Notes: generated by a model from the sequence alone, not told the origin. DNA of 33,510 nucleotides from an uncultured Lachnospiraceae bacterium (GCA_905234245.1 CAJOGN010000019.1:1-33510); one strand, 5' to 3'; numbered from the stretch's first letter, positions 17,789-26,620 are shown. Made by a program: numbers and translations.

Positions 17789-18379
17789 ATGAACAGAGAG
17801 AATGAGAAGAGAGTAGTTGAAGAGATATGCGACATTTCGGGAAGATGTGACTACTCAGACAATAATGATATAGATGCTGTACTAACTAAGATTAAGGATA
17901 GAGATTACTTTAAAGATTCAGTATTTGGCAAGAGATATATACAACGATTATCAATGCTTCTGACTGGAGTAAGTGCTTCTGATTGTGTGCTTTGTGGTAA
18001 AGAGGCTATTAATAATGTGGTGTGTAACACCTGCATACAGAAGATAAGCCAGCTGAACAAGAAGGATAAATCTGTAGAAGCTGTAAGAACAGAACCTAAG
18101 GTGTCAGCAGAGAGCGTTCAGGCAAGTCGTAGTAATGTGACGGTTAGTAATCAGGTTGTTGAAGGTGCTGATGAAGGTACAAATGAAGATATTAATGAAG
18201 ACATTACTATAGAAGAATTATTCAAGGATATGGATGATTCTCTATTGCAGCTTGCAAGTCAGGTGACAGCTAAGTCAATAAAGCGCTTATCATGGGTTAA
18301 TATAGCGCTTGGCATTGTCAACTTTATTATGACATTCTTCCTTGCTTTGTTTCTATGGAAGTTCATTACGTCGCAATAG
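17789..18379 (+). CDS. Zinc-ribbon protein with C-terminal membrane anchor, unknown function
   Basis: About 196 residues. The N-terminal half is soluble and carries a CVLC...CNTC pair (Cys66, 69, 79, 82), which looks like a zinc ribbon. An acidic, low-complexity linker (EGADEGTNEDINED) follows, and one hydrophobic segment (about 170-193) lies at the very end, so it is probably tail-anchored with the body in the cytosol. TTG (17777) and ATG (17780) are possible earlier starts; the ATG at 17789 is preferred for the GGGG just upstream, but the site is weak. It is first in a run of five genes ending with flagellin, 13 nt from the next. I do not recognise a family. Confidence 0.65.
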   Translation: MNRENEKRVVEEICDISGRCDYSDNNDIDAVLTKIKDRDYFKDSVFGKRYIQRLSMLLTGVSASDCVLCGKEAINNVVCNTCIQKISQLNKKDKSVEAVRTEPKVSAESVQASRSNVTVSNQVVEGADEGTNEDINEDITIEELFKDMDDSLLQLASQVTAKSIKRLSWVNIALGIVNFIMTFFLALFLWKFITSQ

Positions 18380-18392
18380 GAGAATATAGGTT

Positions 18393-19685
18393 ATGGCAAC
18401 AGTAGCTGCATTAGCGGCAACGAATAGTGGCACAATTAAGGATTGCTATTCAATATGGAATAAGAACGAGAAGTCTAAGAAGACATTAGTATATACCAAT
18501 ACAGGAAGTCTAAGTACAAGTGCTTTAATATCTAAAGGAACCTGTAGTGAGATATATTCTTCTGATGGTCAGTGTAATACAGATTATCTAATACAGAAGA
18601 CATCAGATATCAAGAGATTAGGATTTGATTCTGCAAAATGCTGGGAGTATGCGGGAGATGATAATCTTGTAAGATTTCAGGACAATAACTGGCATGTAGG
18701 AATCAATAGTAAAGATAAGAAGATACTACATATTAAGTCAGTGAAAGATTATATCTTATTTGCTGAAGGTGTTAACAATCAGGAAAAGAAATACTTAGAT
18801 GCTATTGTGCATCTTGATTGTGATCTTGACTTTAGGGGGAAGCATATTCCTATTGTAGGAATCAAAAGAGACTGTGCCTTTCGTGGTGTGTTCGATGGCA
18901 GGAATCATCTTATATGGAACGGAACAATTAAGGATGAGAATGCATTATATGTAGGTCTTTTTGGATATTTGAAGGGTGTAGTGGCCAATCTTATATTCGA
19001 TGGAAGAGTACAAAGCGATAAGAACTTAGCAGGAATCTGTGGACTTAACGCAGGACGAATATCTTGTTGCGGTAGCGTAGTAAGATTAAAGGCTAAGGAT
19101 GAGAGATATAACGCAGCAGGAATTGTTGTTAACAATGAAGGCACATTAGACAGATGCTATAGCGTACTGCAGCGGCAGATGATAATTCCGCCTTTTGTGT
19201 ATATATTATTAATTGCGTTAATAGCAATTATTATTGGTGTGCTAGGTTACTTTACCATTGTGGCGGCACTTAATTCTGGTAAGGATTATGCCAAGATTGA
19301 GGTTGACCAAGGGCAGAAGAAGAATGATAACGATAATGGTCCTAAAGGCGAGGGCGGAATGATATCTCTTGAATTATATAGGAATGTAGAGATATCTAGG
19401 ACGGCTAAGATATGTAAGTTGTATTTTGCGAATCCTTCTAGCTCGCGCAATAGTCTCGTGGCTGAACTGCAAGTAGTTAACTCTTCAGGACAGAGAGTGA
19501 CGGTTGGAAGGTCAGGATCAGTATCACCAGGTTATAGTATAGAAAGTTTGCCTATCACTAATCCTGGGGCTTTAAGTGGAAATGAGACGCAAGGCTATAT
19601 TGTACTAGATGCATACGATGAAGTAACGGAGAATAAATCAAAGGTTAAAACAGAATTACCTATTACTATCTCGTATATGGATTAG
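18393..19685 (+). CDS. GLUG-like repeat membrane protein with external C-terminal domain
   Basis: 430 residues with no signal peptide. Residues 1-262 contain degenerate GLUG-type repeats (NSGTIKDCYS, GLFGYLKGVVANLIFDG, AGICGLNAGRISCCGS, AGIVVNNEGTLDRCYS), probably a beta-helix, and about ten cysteines. A single membrane segment spans about 268-292. The C-terminal 120 residues (from about KICKLYFANPSSS) resemble the outer part of the next gene's product. Basic residues before the segment suggest the N-terminus is inside and the C-terminus outside, which would put the GLUG part in the cytosol; the cysteines agree with that. The AGGAG ribosome site overlaps the stop of the preceding gene. Function unknown. 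Confidence 0.7.
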   Translation: MATVAALAATNSGTIKDCYSIWNKNEKSKKTLVYTNTGSLSTSALISKGTCSEIYSSDGQCNTDYLIQKTSDIKRLGFDSAKCWEYAGDDNLVRFQDNNWHVGINSKDKKILHIKSVKDYILFAEGVNNQEKKYLDAIVHLDCDLDFRGKHIPIVGIKRDCAFRGVFDGRNHLIWNGTIKDENALYVGLFGYLKGVVANLIFDGRVQSDKNLAGICGLNAGRISCCGSVVRLKAKDERYNAAGIVVNNEGTLDRCYSVLQRQMIIPPFVYILLIALIAIIIGVLGYFTIVAALNSGKDYAKIEVDQGQKKNDNDNGPKGEGGMISLELYRNVEISRTAKICKLYFANPSSSRNSLVAELQVVNSSGQRVTVGRSGSVSPGYSIESLPITNPGALSGNETQGYIVLDAYDEVTENKSKVKTELPITISYMD

Positions 19686-19723
19686 TAAGTAGTGCGATTA
19701 TATAGAAATAACAGAGGATAATA

Positions 19724-20248
19724 ATGGCAGCATCAACAACCCGAGGACAATTGTTGTTCTCTATGATGGAGAGAAGGAAAAAAAGTATATATATACCTAT
19801 TGTTGTAATAATAAGTATTATTGCAATAGGTCTTTTGACATATACACTTGTTGTTAGATATACGCCACCAAGCCATGATAGTGATGCAATAAAAGGAGCA
19901 CCTGAAGTGGAAGAAAGCTATCTCTATGGTTCTGTTAAAACGGAGTATGGTTATGCAATACAGATGGCATCGAATCTGTATCAGCAACAGAATGGTGATG
20001 TTAATATATACTTTACTAATCCAGTCTCAAATAGTGTGTTGCTTAGATGTGAGATTATTGATAAGGATACAGAAAGAATCCTGTATAGTACTGGCTATAT
20101 CAATCCAGGAGAATACATCCAAAGCGTAAATAATAGTAGGGTGGATAATAAGAAGTATGATGTTATTGTTAAGGTATATGCATACACTGATGATTCATTT
20201 ACTAGTGAAGGAACGACTGAATTATCATTGATGCTTCAACCATGGTAG
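19724..20248 (+). CDS. Small single-pass membrane protein with external domain, unknown function
   Basis: 174 residues: a short cytosolic N-terminus ending in ERRKK, one membrane segment (about 22-44), then an external region. The outer part (VNIYFTNPVSNSVLLRCEI, then a PGEYIQS turn and a VIVKVYAYTDD...TTELSLML ending) follows the same order of motifs as the C-terminal domain of the preceding gene product, so the two are likely paralogous domains. The positive-inside pattern gives an N-in, C-out topology. It is co-directional and closely spaced with its neighbours. No named family recognised. Confidence 0.65.
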   Translation: MAASTTRGQLLFSMMERRKKSIYIPIVVIISIIAIGLLTYTLVVRYTPPSHDSDAIKGAPEVEESYLYGSVKTEYGYAIQMASNLYQQQNGDVNIYFTNPVSNSVLLRCEIIDKDTERILYSTGYINPGEYIQSVNNSRVDNKKYDVIVKVYAYTDDSFTSEGTTELSLMLQPW

Positions 20249-20329
20249 AGATATATTCTATCAAGGGATTAAGTATATCCTGCGGAGCAGGAGAAGAGTA
20301 ACAATATAATATATCAAGGAGGAGTAAGT

Positions 20330-21181
20330 ATGAAGAGGAAAAATACGAGAAGAAAGGTGTTGGCAATGACCATGTCACTCGCAATGGTTGCATGCGCTGC
20401 GTTTTCTTTGTCAACAACTGTAAAAGCGGATCGAATACCTAGTAGTGAAACAGTGTATTCTGATTATGGTGAGTATGTCAGCAGTGGAAGGACGGCTACA
20501 CAGGATAAGGTAGATGGAGACACATCTAATGTACTCAATGTACCCGTTCAAGCCAGAGTTGTGGGAGAGGGAGACATTGTATACTTTGTATCAATTGTTC
20601 CTGGTGCAATGAAGTTTGAATATAATTACGGGTCTAAATGGGATCCGGTTAATCATAAATATGACACTTCTTCAGGCCCAAGTGGATGGGGCATAGCTTA
20701 TGTCGATGGCTCTGATCCAGGTGTTGCAGATACTAATAACAATAATATACATGTAATAAATGGTTCCAATTTTCCAATTATAGCTACATTTGCATATGAA
20801 GATAACGGCTCATTTGGAGATGCACCAACAGGTAACTTTAATGTTGGAGGAATATTTAATAGTAATAGGAGTACGTTAGTAACTGAAGTAACTAATAGTA
20901 ATGCAAATCCAACAACATATGATCCTAGCATTAGCCCGTATAAAACGGCAACATTGCCACTTGAGATGTATATAGATACAAACGAGGTTCCTGTGGGAAC
21001 AGAATACTATTACAAAACATACGATAACATACAGGGTAAAAATGAAGGAGATATGTACTTTGCGTTGGTAGGAACACCGGCAAGGAATCTGCAAGACACA
21101 TTAGGGGATTTCACGGAAGTTGGAACAATTACTGTGACTATAACTCCAGATAGCCTTGTAACTTCAGCAACAACAACTTAA
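20330..21181 (+). CDS. Secreted protein with Sec signal peptide, unknown function
   Basis: 283 residues. The basic start MKRKNTRRK, a hydrophobic core and a VKA|D cleavage site after residue 33 form a typical Sec signal peptide. The mature part is rich in Asn, Thr, Ser and Gly, with alternating strand-like segments (VPVQARVV, IHVINGSNFPIIATFAY, GTITVTIT) that suggest a beta-sandwich, loosely like TasA/camelysin or WxL surface proteins. No LPXTG, WxL motif or transmembrane anchor is seen, so how it is retained is unclear; the two membrane proteins upstream are candidates to handle it. An AAGGAGGAG site precedes the ATG. It is 47 nt before flagellin. Confidence 0.7.
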   Translation: MKRKNTRRKVLAMTMSLAMVACAAFSLSTTVKADRIPSSETVYSDYGEYVSSGRTATQDKVDGDTSNVLNVPVQARVVGEGDIVYFVSIVPGAMKFEYNYGSKWDPVNHKYDTSSGPSGWGIAYVDGSDPGVADTNNNNIHVINGSNFPIIATFAYEDNGSFGDAPTGNFNVGGIFNSNRSTLVTEVTNSNANPTTYDPSISPYKTATLPLEMYIDTNEVPVGTEYYYKTYDNIQGKNEGDMYFALVGTPARNLQDTLGDFTEVGTITVTITPDSLVTSATTT

Positions 21182-21228
21182 ATAATAGCGCAACATAAGA
21201 AATAGTTTATATGATATAAAGAGGTTAT

Positions 21229-22605
21229 ATGAGTGTTACTGTAGTTGCCCATAATATGCTAGCAGCATATGGCAGTAGACAACTTAATATTACCGCTAAT
21301 AGTAAGCAGAAATCTATTGAGAAACTCTCATCAGGTTACAGAATTAACAGATCGGCAGATGACGCTGCCGGTCTGTCTATATCTGAGAAGATGCGTCGCC
21401 AGATTAGAGGGCTTTCTCGTGGTGAGCAAAATTCCCAGGATGGAATATCATTCTGTCAGGTGGCTGATGGTGCAATGAGTGAGATTCAGTCTATGCTTCA
21501 TAGGATGAATGAACTGTGTGTTCAGGCCGCCAATGGAACTAATAGTGAGCAGGACGAACAAAGTATTCAAAGTGAGATTAATCAACTTAAGTTAGAGATT
21601 AACAGAATATCAGACACTACTACTTTCAATGATATGCCGGTCTTTCATGATTTGAACTCAGTAAGTAGCATAGGTGACGTCATTGGCTCTGACAGTATAA
21701 AGGGTGGAAATAATCTTTCGGAACCGTTGATTATTACCAATCAACAGTATAAGACGGGACTAACATCTAGTGGAGCAACAGAAGGGCACCCTGGTTATGC
21801 AGGAAGAGTAGGATATCCGTATTCATCTGTAATGATGGACTTTTCCGGTATTGGTACTTCTTACACAGATTCAGAATTAGCAGGAAGTAGCTTTTCTGTG
21901 AGTAATCCTAATACAGGTGAGCAATATAGCATAGTTCTCGGATTATCCTCTGATACAGGAGGAAGACCTTATATCTACAGTGAAGATGGTGATAATCATT
22001 CCCTTTTAGTCAATATAGAAGGAGAGAATGATGGTGCTCGTGTTGTCAGGAGAGTGTTTGATGCCATTGGTAATACACCTAATTTTACAAATGGTGGTGT
22101 ACAATATGCCAGAGATAATTATGGAAAGTTCTGGATCTATGATAACAAGACAGCTAACTTTGGCAACTCATCTATGAGATTTGCATCACCTGCGGGATCT
22201 TCTTCTGACAAGGATAAGATCTGGATACAATCAGGTGATACTGCAGAGAATGGACTGTATATTAAGAAACCGTATCTTAATTCGAGTATCATCGGAATTG
22301 ATGGTGTGGATGTTACGTCGCCAGACAATGCAAAGAATTCTCTGGCAGCAATCTCTAGTGCAATTGATATTGTATCAGGTATTAGAGGAGAGATTGGTGC
22401 ACAGCAGAATCGCATAGAGCATACAATTAATGTGACAGCCACTACTAAGGAGAATCTGGAAGCCTCTGAAAGCAAGATAAGAGATACTGATATGGCAACT
22501 GAGATTGTTAAGAATCAGAAGCAGACCGTATTAGAGCAGGTGGGTCAGTCAATGTTATCACAGGCTAATCAGATGCCACAAGGAATACTTAATCTATTAC
22601 AATAA
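21229..22605 (+). CDS. Flagellin
   Basis: The filament subunit. Conserved D0/D1 segments are at both ends: KSIEKLSSGYRINRSADDAAGLSISEKMR near the N-terminus, and a C-terminus that ends SMLSQANQMPQGILNLLQ. Between about 150 and 370 lies a variable, Gly/Ser/Asn-rich insertion. At 458 residues it is a medium-to-long flagellin. Two cysteines (Cys76 in SFCQVADG and Cys97 in NELCVQAANG) lie in the conserved N-terminal D1 helices, where flagellins normally have none. An AGAGG site precedes the ATG. It is last in a co-directional run with four unknown membrane or secreted protein genes. No clear terminator follows in 22606-22680. Other flagellar genes are not present. Confidence 0.92.
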   Translation: MSVTVVAHNMLAAYGSRQLNITANSKQKSIEKLSSGYRINRSADDAAGLSISEKMRRQIRGLSRGEQNSQDGISFCQVADGAMSEIQSMLHRMNELCVQAANGTNSEQDEQSIQSEINQLKLEINRISDTTTFNDMPVFHDLNSVSSIGDVIGSDSIKGGNNLSEPLIITNQQYKTGLTSSGATEGHPGYAGRVGYPYSSVMMDFSGIGTSYTDSELAGSSFSVSNPNTGEQYSIVLGLSSDTGGRPYIYSEDGDNHSLLVNIEGENDGARVVRRVFDAIGNTPNFTNGGVQYARDNYGKFWIYDNKTANFGNSSMRFASPAGSSSDKDKIWIQSGDTAENGLYIKKPYLNSSIIGIDGVDVTSPDNAKNSLAAISSAIDIVSGIRGEIGAQQNRIEHTINVTATTKENLEASESKIRDTDMATEIVKNQKQTVLEQVGQSMLSQANQMPQGILNLLQ

Positions 22606-22681
22606 TCCTAGATTTTTGTTCCTTAGTCTATATAGTTTTTAAGAATTAATAAAAAGTTAATAATTTGTTCGTATGCGTTTG

Positions 22682-22690
22682 TGTTATACT
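22682..22690 (+). promoter_or_regulatory. Possible extended -10 promoter for the Rpn-family gene
   Basis: TGtTATACT is an extended -10 element 45 nt before the next start; TTGTTC lies upstream but at too short a spacing (14 nt). It is consistent with separate transcription after flagellin. Confidence 0.35.
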
Positions 22691-22735
22691 TATTCTTAAT
22701 TCCACTTCTACCATGTCATAAATATGGAGGTATTT

Positions 22736-23626
22736 ATGACTACAAAGTTACAATTAAACAAGGAGGAATGGAGAAATGCGAAAGGCAAGATAGCATATAG
22801 CATGACTAATGACTATATGTTTCGCATGGTACTCCAGTCAAACAATAATGTATTAAAAGGGATTATCAGTTCTATGATGCATGTTCCTTTGGACACAATT
22901 GATGCCGTGGAGATTGATAATCCAATTGAATTAGGAAAATACATAGAGGACAAAGACTATGTACTAGACATTAAAGTCAAGCTCAATGACAATTCAATTA
23001 TCAATCTTGAGATGCAGGTTGCTGACTTAGGCAACTGGCAGAATAGGTCTCTTTCGTATTTGTGTAGAACATTTGAAAACGTACAAAAGGGAGAAGATTA
23101 TAATTCTGTCATGCCTGTTACACACATCGGATTTCTTGATTATGACCTATTCCCAGAAGAGAAGGAATTCTATAGTAAAAACATGCTCCAAAATGTTAAG
23201 ACAGGAACAATTTACAATAGAAATTTCTGTCTTCGCGTGTTATCATTAAATCAGATAGAACTTGCCACTGAAGAGGATAAGAAATGGCACGTCGATGAAT
23301 GGGCCAGACTATTCAAAGCTACTACATGGGAGGAACTGAAGATGATTGCTGAGAAAGACAAGGTATATTCAGAAGCCGCCAATTCCATATATGAGCAGAA
23401 TTCTGATGAGACTGTAAGAATGATGTGTGAAGCAAGAAGAGAAGCCATCTTCCATGAGCAATACGTACAGAATAAGATGGAAAAATTGGAGAAGCAACTA
23501 GCAGAAGCTGCACTCCAAGAGCAGCATTCTCAGAATAAGATGGATAATTTGGAGAAGCAATTATCTCAGAAAGATTCTTTAATCGAACAGTTACAGGCTG
23601 AGATTGCGGAATTAAAGAAAGATTAA
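22736..23626 (+). CDS. Rpn-family recombination-promoting nuclease / PD-(D/E)XK protein
   Basis: Residues 1-200 match the Rpn/YhgA-like group of PD-(D/E)XK nuclease-fold proteins: NDYMFRMVLQS near the N-terminus, then YVLDIKVKLND...INLEMQV, in which the Asp and the Glu-x-Gln are the likely catalytic residues. Known relatives include E. coli RpnA, a DNA endonuclease. The C-terminal 60 residues are a coiled coil with a 21-residue tandem duplication. An earlier ATG at 22724 overlaps the GGAGG ribosome site, so the ATG at 22736 (spacing 5) is the start, giving 296 residues. It stands alone, between a promoter-like element and its own terminator. Role in the cell is uncertain. Confidence 0.82.
   Translation: MTTKLQLNKEEWRNAKGKIAYSMTNDYMFRMVLQSNNNVLKGIISSMMHVPLDTIDAVEIDNPIELGKYIEDKDYVLDIKVKLNDNSIINLEMQVADLGNWQNRSLSYLCRTFENVQKGEDYNSVMPVTHIGFLDYDLFPEEKEFYSKNMLQNVKTGTIYNRNFCLRVLSLNQIELATEEDKKWHVDEWARLFKATTWEELKMIAEKDKVYSEAANSIYEQNSDETVRMMCEARREAIFHEQYVQNKMEKLEKQLAEAALQEQHSQNKMDNLEKQLSQKDSLIEQLQAEIAELKKD
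23456..23566 (+). repeat. 63-nt-period tandem repeat in the Rpn coiled coil
   Basis: Two copies (23456-23500 and 23519-23563) encode EQYVQNKMEKLEKQL and EQHSQNKMDNLEKQL, in frame and 63 nt apart. Such in-frame coding repeats can change copy number by slippage and so alter coiled-coil length. Confidence 0.75.
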
Positions 23627-23637
23627 CATTAATAAAG

Positions 23638-23675
23638 ATGCCACCAAATGCTATTGCATTAGGTGGCATTTTTAT
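23638..23675 (+). terminator. Intrinsic terminator of the Rpn gene
   Basis: The 8-bp outer stem ATGCCACC/GGTGGCAT continues past one mismatch into AATGC/GCATT with a 4-nt loop, followed by TTTTTATTTTT. Confidence 0.9.
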
Positions 23676-23757
23676 TTTTAGACAACATGTGTTATACACT
23701 ATTTTCTTATTTAAATTTTATTGTTCAATAAAATATACTCTAACACCCCACAATATG

Positions 23758-23766
23758 TGCTATAAT
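23758..23766 (+). promoter_or_regulatory. Extended -10 promoter of the PAS-rich histidine kinase
   Basis: TGcTATAAT lies 53 nt before the GTG start, in an AT-rich stretch with no good -35. Confidence 0.45.
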
Positions 23767-23818
23767 GTTAAATATATATTTATGTTCGTAAAAAATATTC
23801 GCATACGGGGGTATTATA

Positions 23819-26593
23819 GTGGATAATAGTGGTAGTGGCTTCAGGCTTAAGTCTGGTACATGGTACGAGATGCTGAAAGACAATGGAAGAATAGAGAGTA
23901 TACATTTCTCAGATGAAATGCTTGATATTCTAGGATATACGCATGAAGAATTTCCTGATACATTAGAGGCGCTTATTGAGCATATCCATCCTGACGACGT
24001 AGGAATTATGATGTCAGGGGCGATTGATGCTGCGACTCGTGTTCAGGATAATTTTGATGTTGAATATAGAATTAAGAATAAGGATGGAGAGTACCTTCTT
24101 ATTAATGCAACAGGCAAATTCATAGAGATGCCCCAGGGAGTGCCTAATGTCTTGCATGGTTCCTTTACTGATATTTCACATTTATCAGACAGGTATCATG
24201 GTACGAATTATAGTGATGATGCAAGCGTTGAATTAATTGATACTGTATATCAGATTATGGGTGCAGCCAGATGGCAGTCAGTATATGATGAGAGAGGTAA
24301 TACGAGAAGCATCTATTATTCTGATGAATTCGTTAAGCTGTTAGGATACGCCAAGGGAGAATTCGACAATACCAAGGAGGCTTTGCTAGACGTTGTTGCT
24401 CCTGATGACAAGGTTAAGGTAGAGAAGTTTATCTACAAGGTTGAGAGTAATAATGAGCCTGATAAGATATTTGAGGAAGAGTATCGTATTAATAAGAAAA
24501 GTGGTGAACAGATATGGGTACGTGCTATATGTAAGAAGTACTTCAACAAGGATGGTACGCCTAGAGAATCCATTGGAATTCTAATGGATATCACTAATGA
24601 TAAGATAGCAGAGAGACAACACCATCTTGTTGACATTTTATCCCAGGATTATTCCTCTATATGGTATATAAGCGCAAGATCCCACAAGATGACCCTTGTT
24701 ATACAGAATGAAGAGGATACCACCACTGACAGTGCAATTCATGAGGGCCTTGTATATGGTTCTTATGAGAAAATGTTCAATGATTATATTGACAGATATG
24801 TTAACGTGGATGACAAAGAAAGGGTTAGGAAGGAAGTAGCGTTTCCTAATATTATAACTAAGGTTCAGGAAGGCGAATTATATCCTATTAATTATCTAAG
24901 AGATAATCTTGATGGAACCAAGAGTTATTATCAGATTTGTTTTGCCAGGGTAACACATAAGACAGGAAAGCTGTATTTTGCATGTGGCTTCCGTAATATA
25001 GATGGTATGATTCGTGCCGAGATGGAACAGGCTGAAGAGACTAACAAGGCTAAGTCTAATTTCCTATTTAATATGAGCCACGATATCAGGACGCCTATGA
25101 ATGCCATTATGGGTTATACTGAGCTGGCAATTAAGAAGAAGGATAACGAAGAACTTCTTAGCAAATATTTGAACAATATATATTCTGCAAGTCAGAGTCT
25201 TCTTAGTATTATTAATAGTGTTCTTGAAATGGCCAAGATTGAGAATGGTCAGATAGAGATAACTCAGAAGGCAACAGATGTTGGCAAATTCTATCGCTCA
25301 ATATTCAATATATTTAGAGAGAGTCTCGACAAGAAGAATCTTAGATGTGAATATACAAGTGAGATAAGAGATAACTATTTGTATATGGATAGAACTCACT
25401 TAGAAGAAGTTGCTATGAATATGATTAGCAATGCCATAAAGTATACTCCTCCAGGAGGATACATTAGGGTAAGGGTAACTCAGGAGCAGGGTCCTACACC
25501 TAATGACTGTTATCTCAATACATTTATTGAAGATAGCGGTATTGGTATGTCAGAGGAGTTCTTAGAGCATGTATTTGACGAGTTCTCAAGAGAGAGGTCT
25601 GAGGACACGGTAAATGTTACAGGAACAGGCCTTGGACTTGCCATATCCAAGAGACTTATTGACCTTATGGGTGGTGATATCCATATCGATAGTAAGTTGG
25701 GTAAGGGTACTAAGATATCAATTACTATTCCTCACAAGATTGTTAGAGATAACAATCAGTCTTCGGATGAGGTTGAAAGTATTGATATGGAGGAGTTATC
25801 TAAGAAGAGGATACTCCTAGCGGAGGATAATGATTTTAACGCTGAAATTGCCATTGAGCTATTAGAGGATAGTGGCCTGAAGGTTGAGAGAGCGGTAGAT
25901 GGTGCTGAATGTGTTGAAATGCTTAAGGGCAATGATTCTAAGTATTATGATCTGGTGCTTATGGATATACAGATGCCTAATGTTGATGGGTATAGTGCAT
26001 CGAAGATGATAAGAGCACTAGATGACCCGACTAAGGCGAATATACCTATTATAGCTGTAACAGCTAATGCATATGATGAAGATAAGCATAAGGCGCTACT
26101 GTCAGGAATGAATGCGCATATTGCCAAGCCATTTGAGATTGATAATGTATTTAGATACATTAACAGTGTGCTAGAGTATAAGGATTACTTCTTAGATAAT
26201 GTGAGCTTTGATGAGTTTAAGAACAAATACACCAAGCTAAGGTGCGTTAGTGGAAGCTTCGTATATAATGCAGACCGCCGGGAAGAGATAGTGTATTCCG
26301 ACAGCCAGATTGCATCGATTTACGGATGCTCTAATAAGGATGATTTTATAAGATTCGTTGACGGTTCCTTTAAGGGAATGGTTCATCCTGATGATTTAGA
26401 GAGAGTCGAGAGAGACATTGTAAGTCAGCAGAACTTTTCTGATGACAGGATGGCTAATATGAGTTTTAGGATTATTAGAAATGATGGTGAGGAACGAGAC
26501 GTATCCTGCATAGGCTGTAAGATATTCGACGGCAATGACTTCCTGTACTATGTATTCATGGCTGATGTAACAGGCGTAACCGAATTTGATTGA
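23819..26593 (+). CDS. Hybrid sensor histidine kinase with N- and C-terminal PAS domains
   Basis: 924 residues, cytosolic (no membrane segment). Order: PAS1 (about 15-115, HIHPDDV), PAS2 (about 145-265), a third sensor-like region (265-400), HisKA with His421 (SHDIRTPMNAIMGY), HATPase_c (N box around 533-545, G box GTGLGLAIS from 602), and a receiver with Glu669-Asp670 and phospho-Asp716. A further PAS-like domain closes the protein (about 800-922, with HPDDLERVERD). There is no Hpt domain, unlike the first kinase in the window. The start is GTG after GGGGG. It stands alone between an extended -10 promoter and a terminator. The signal is unknown; no heme or FAD ligand could be named. Confidence 0.9.
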   Translation: MDNSGSGFRLKSGTWYEMLKDNGRIESIHFSDEMLDILGYTHEEFPDTLEALIEHIHPDDVGIMMSGAIDAATRVQDNFDVEYRIKNKDGEYLLINATGKFIEMPQGVPNVLHGSFTDISHLSDRYHGTNYSDDASVELIDTVYQIMGAARWQSVYDERGNTRSIYYSDEFVKLLGYAKGEFDNTKEALLDVVAPDDKVKVEKFIYKVESNNEPDKIFEEEYRINKKSGEQIWVRAICKKYFNKDGTPRESIGILMDITNDKIAERQHHLVDILSQDYSSIWYISARSHKMTLVIQNEEDTTTDSAIHEGLVYGSYEKMFNDYIDRYVNVDDKERVRKEVAFPNIITKVQEGELYPINYLRDNLDGTKSYYQICFARVTHKTGKLYFACGFRNIDGMIRAEMEQAEETNKAKSNFLFNMSHDIRTPMNAIMGYTELAIKKKDNEELLSKYLNNIYSASQSLLSIINSVLEMAKIENGQIEITQKATDVGKFYRSIFNIFRESLDKKNLRCEYTSEIRDNYLYMDRTHLEEVAMNMISNAIKYTPPGGYIRVRVTQEQGPTPNDCYLNTFIEDSGIGMSEEFLEHVFDEFSRERSEDTVNVTGTGLGLAISKRLIDLMGGDIHIDSKLGKGTKISITIPHKIVRDNNQSSDEVESIDMEELSKKRILLAEDNDFNAEIAIELLEDSGLKVERAVDGAECVEMLKGNDSKYYDLVLMDIQMPNVDGYSASKMIRALDDPTKANIPIIAVTANAYDEDKHKALLSGMNAHIAKPFEIDNVFRYINSVLEYKDYFLDNVSFDEFKNKYTKLRCVSGSFVYNADRREEIVYSDSQIASIYGCSNKDDFIRFVDGSFKGMVHPDDLERVERDIVSQQNFSDDRMANMSFRIIRNDGEERDVSCIGCKIFDGNDFLYYVFMADVTGVTEFD

Positions 26594-26618
26594 CATAAAT
26601 AATCAAAAGTATTATTAT
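26590..26618 (+). promoter_or_regulatory. Near-consensus sigma-A promoter for the symporter
   Basis: TTGACA (26590-26595), a 17-nt spacer and TATTAT (26613-26618). The -35 overlaps the stop codon of the kinase gene (TGA 26591-26593). The predicted start, near 26625, falls inside the left arm of the terminator that follows. Confidence 0.65.
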
Positions 26619-26620
26619 TC

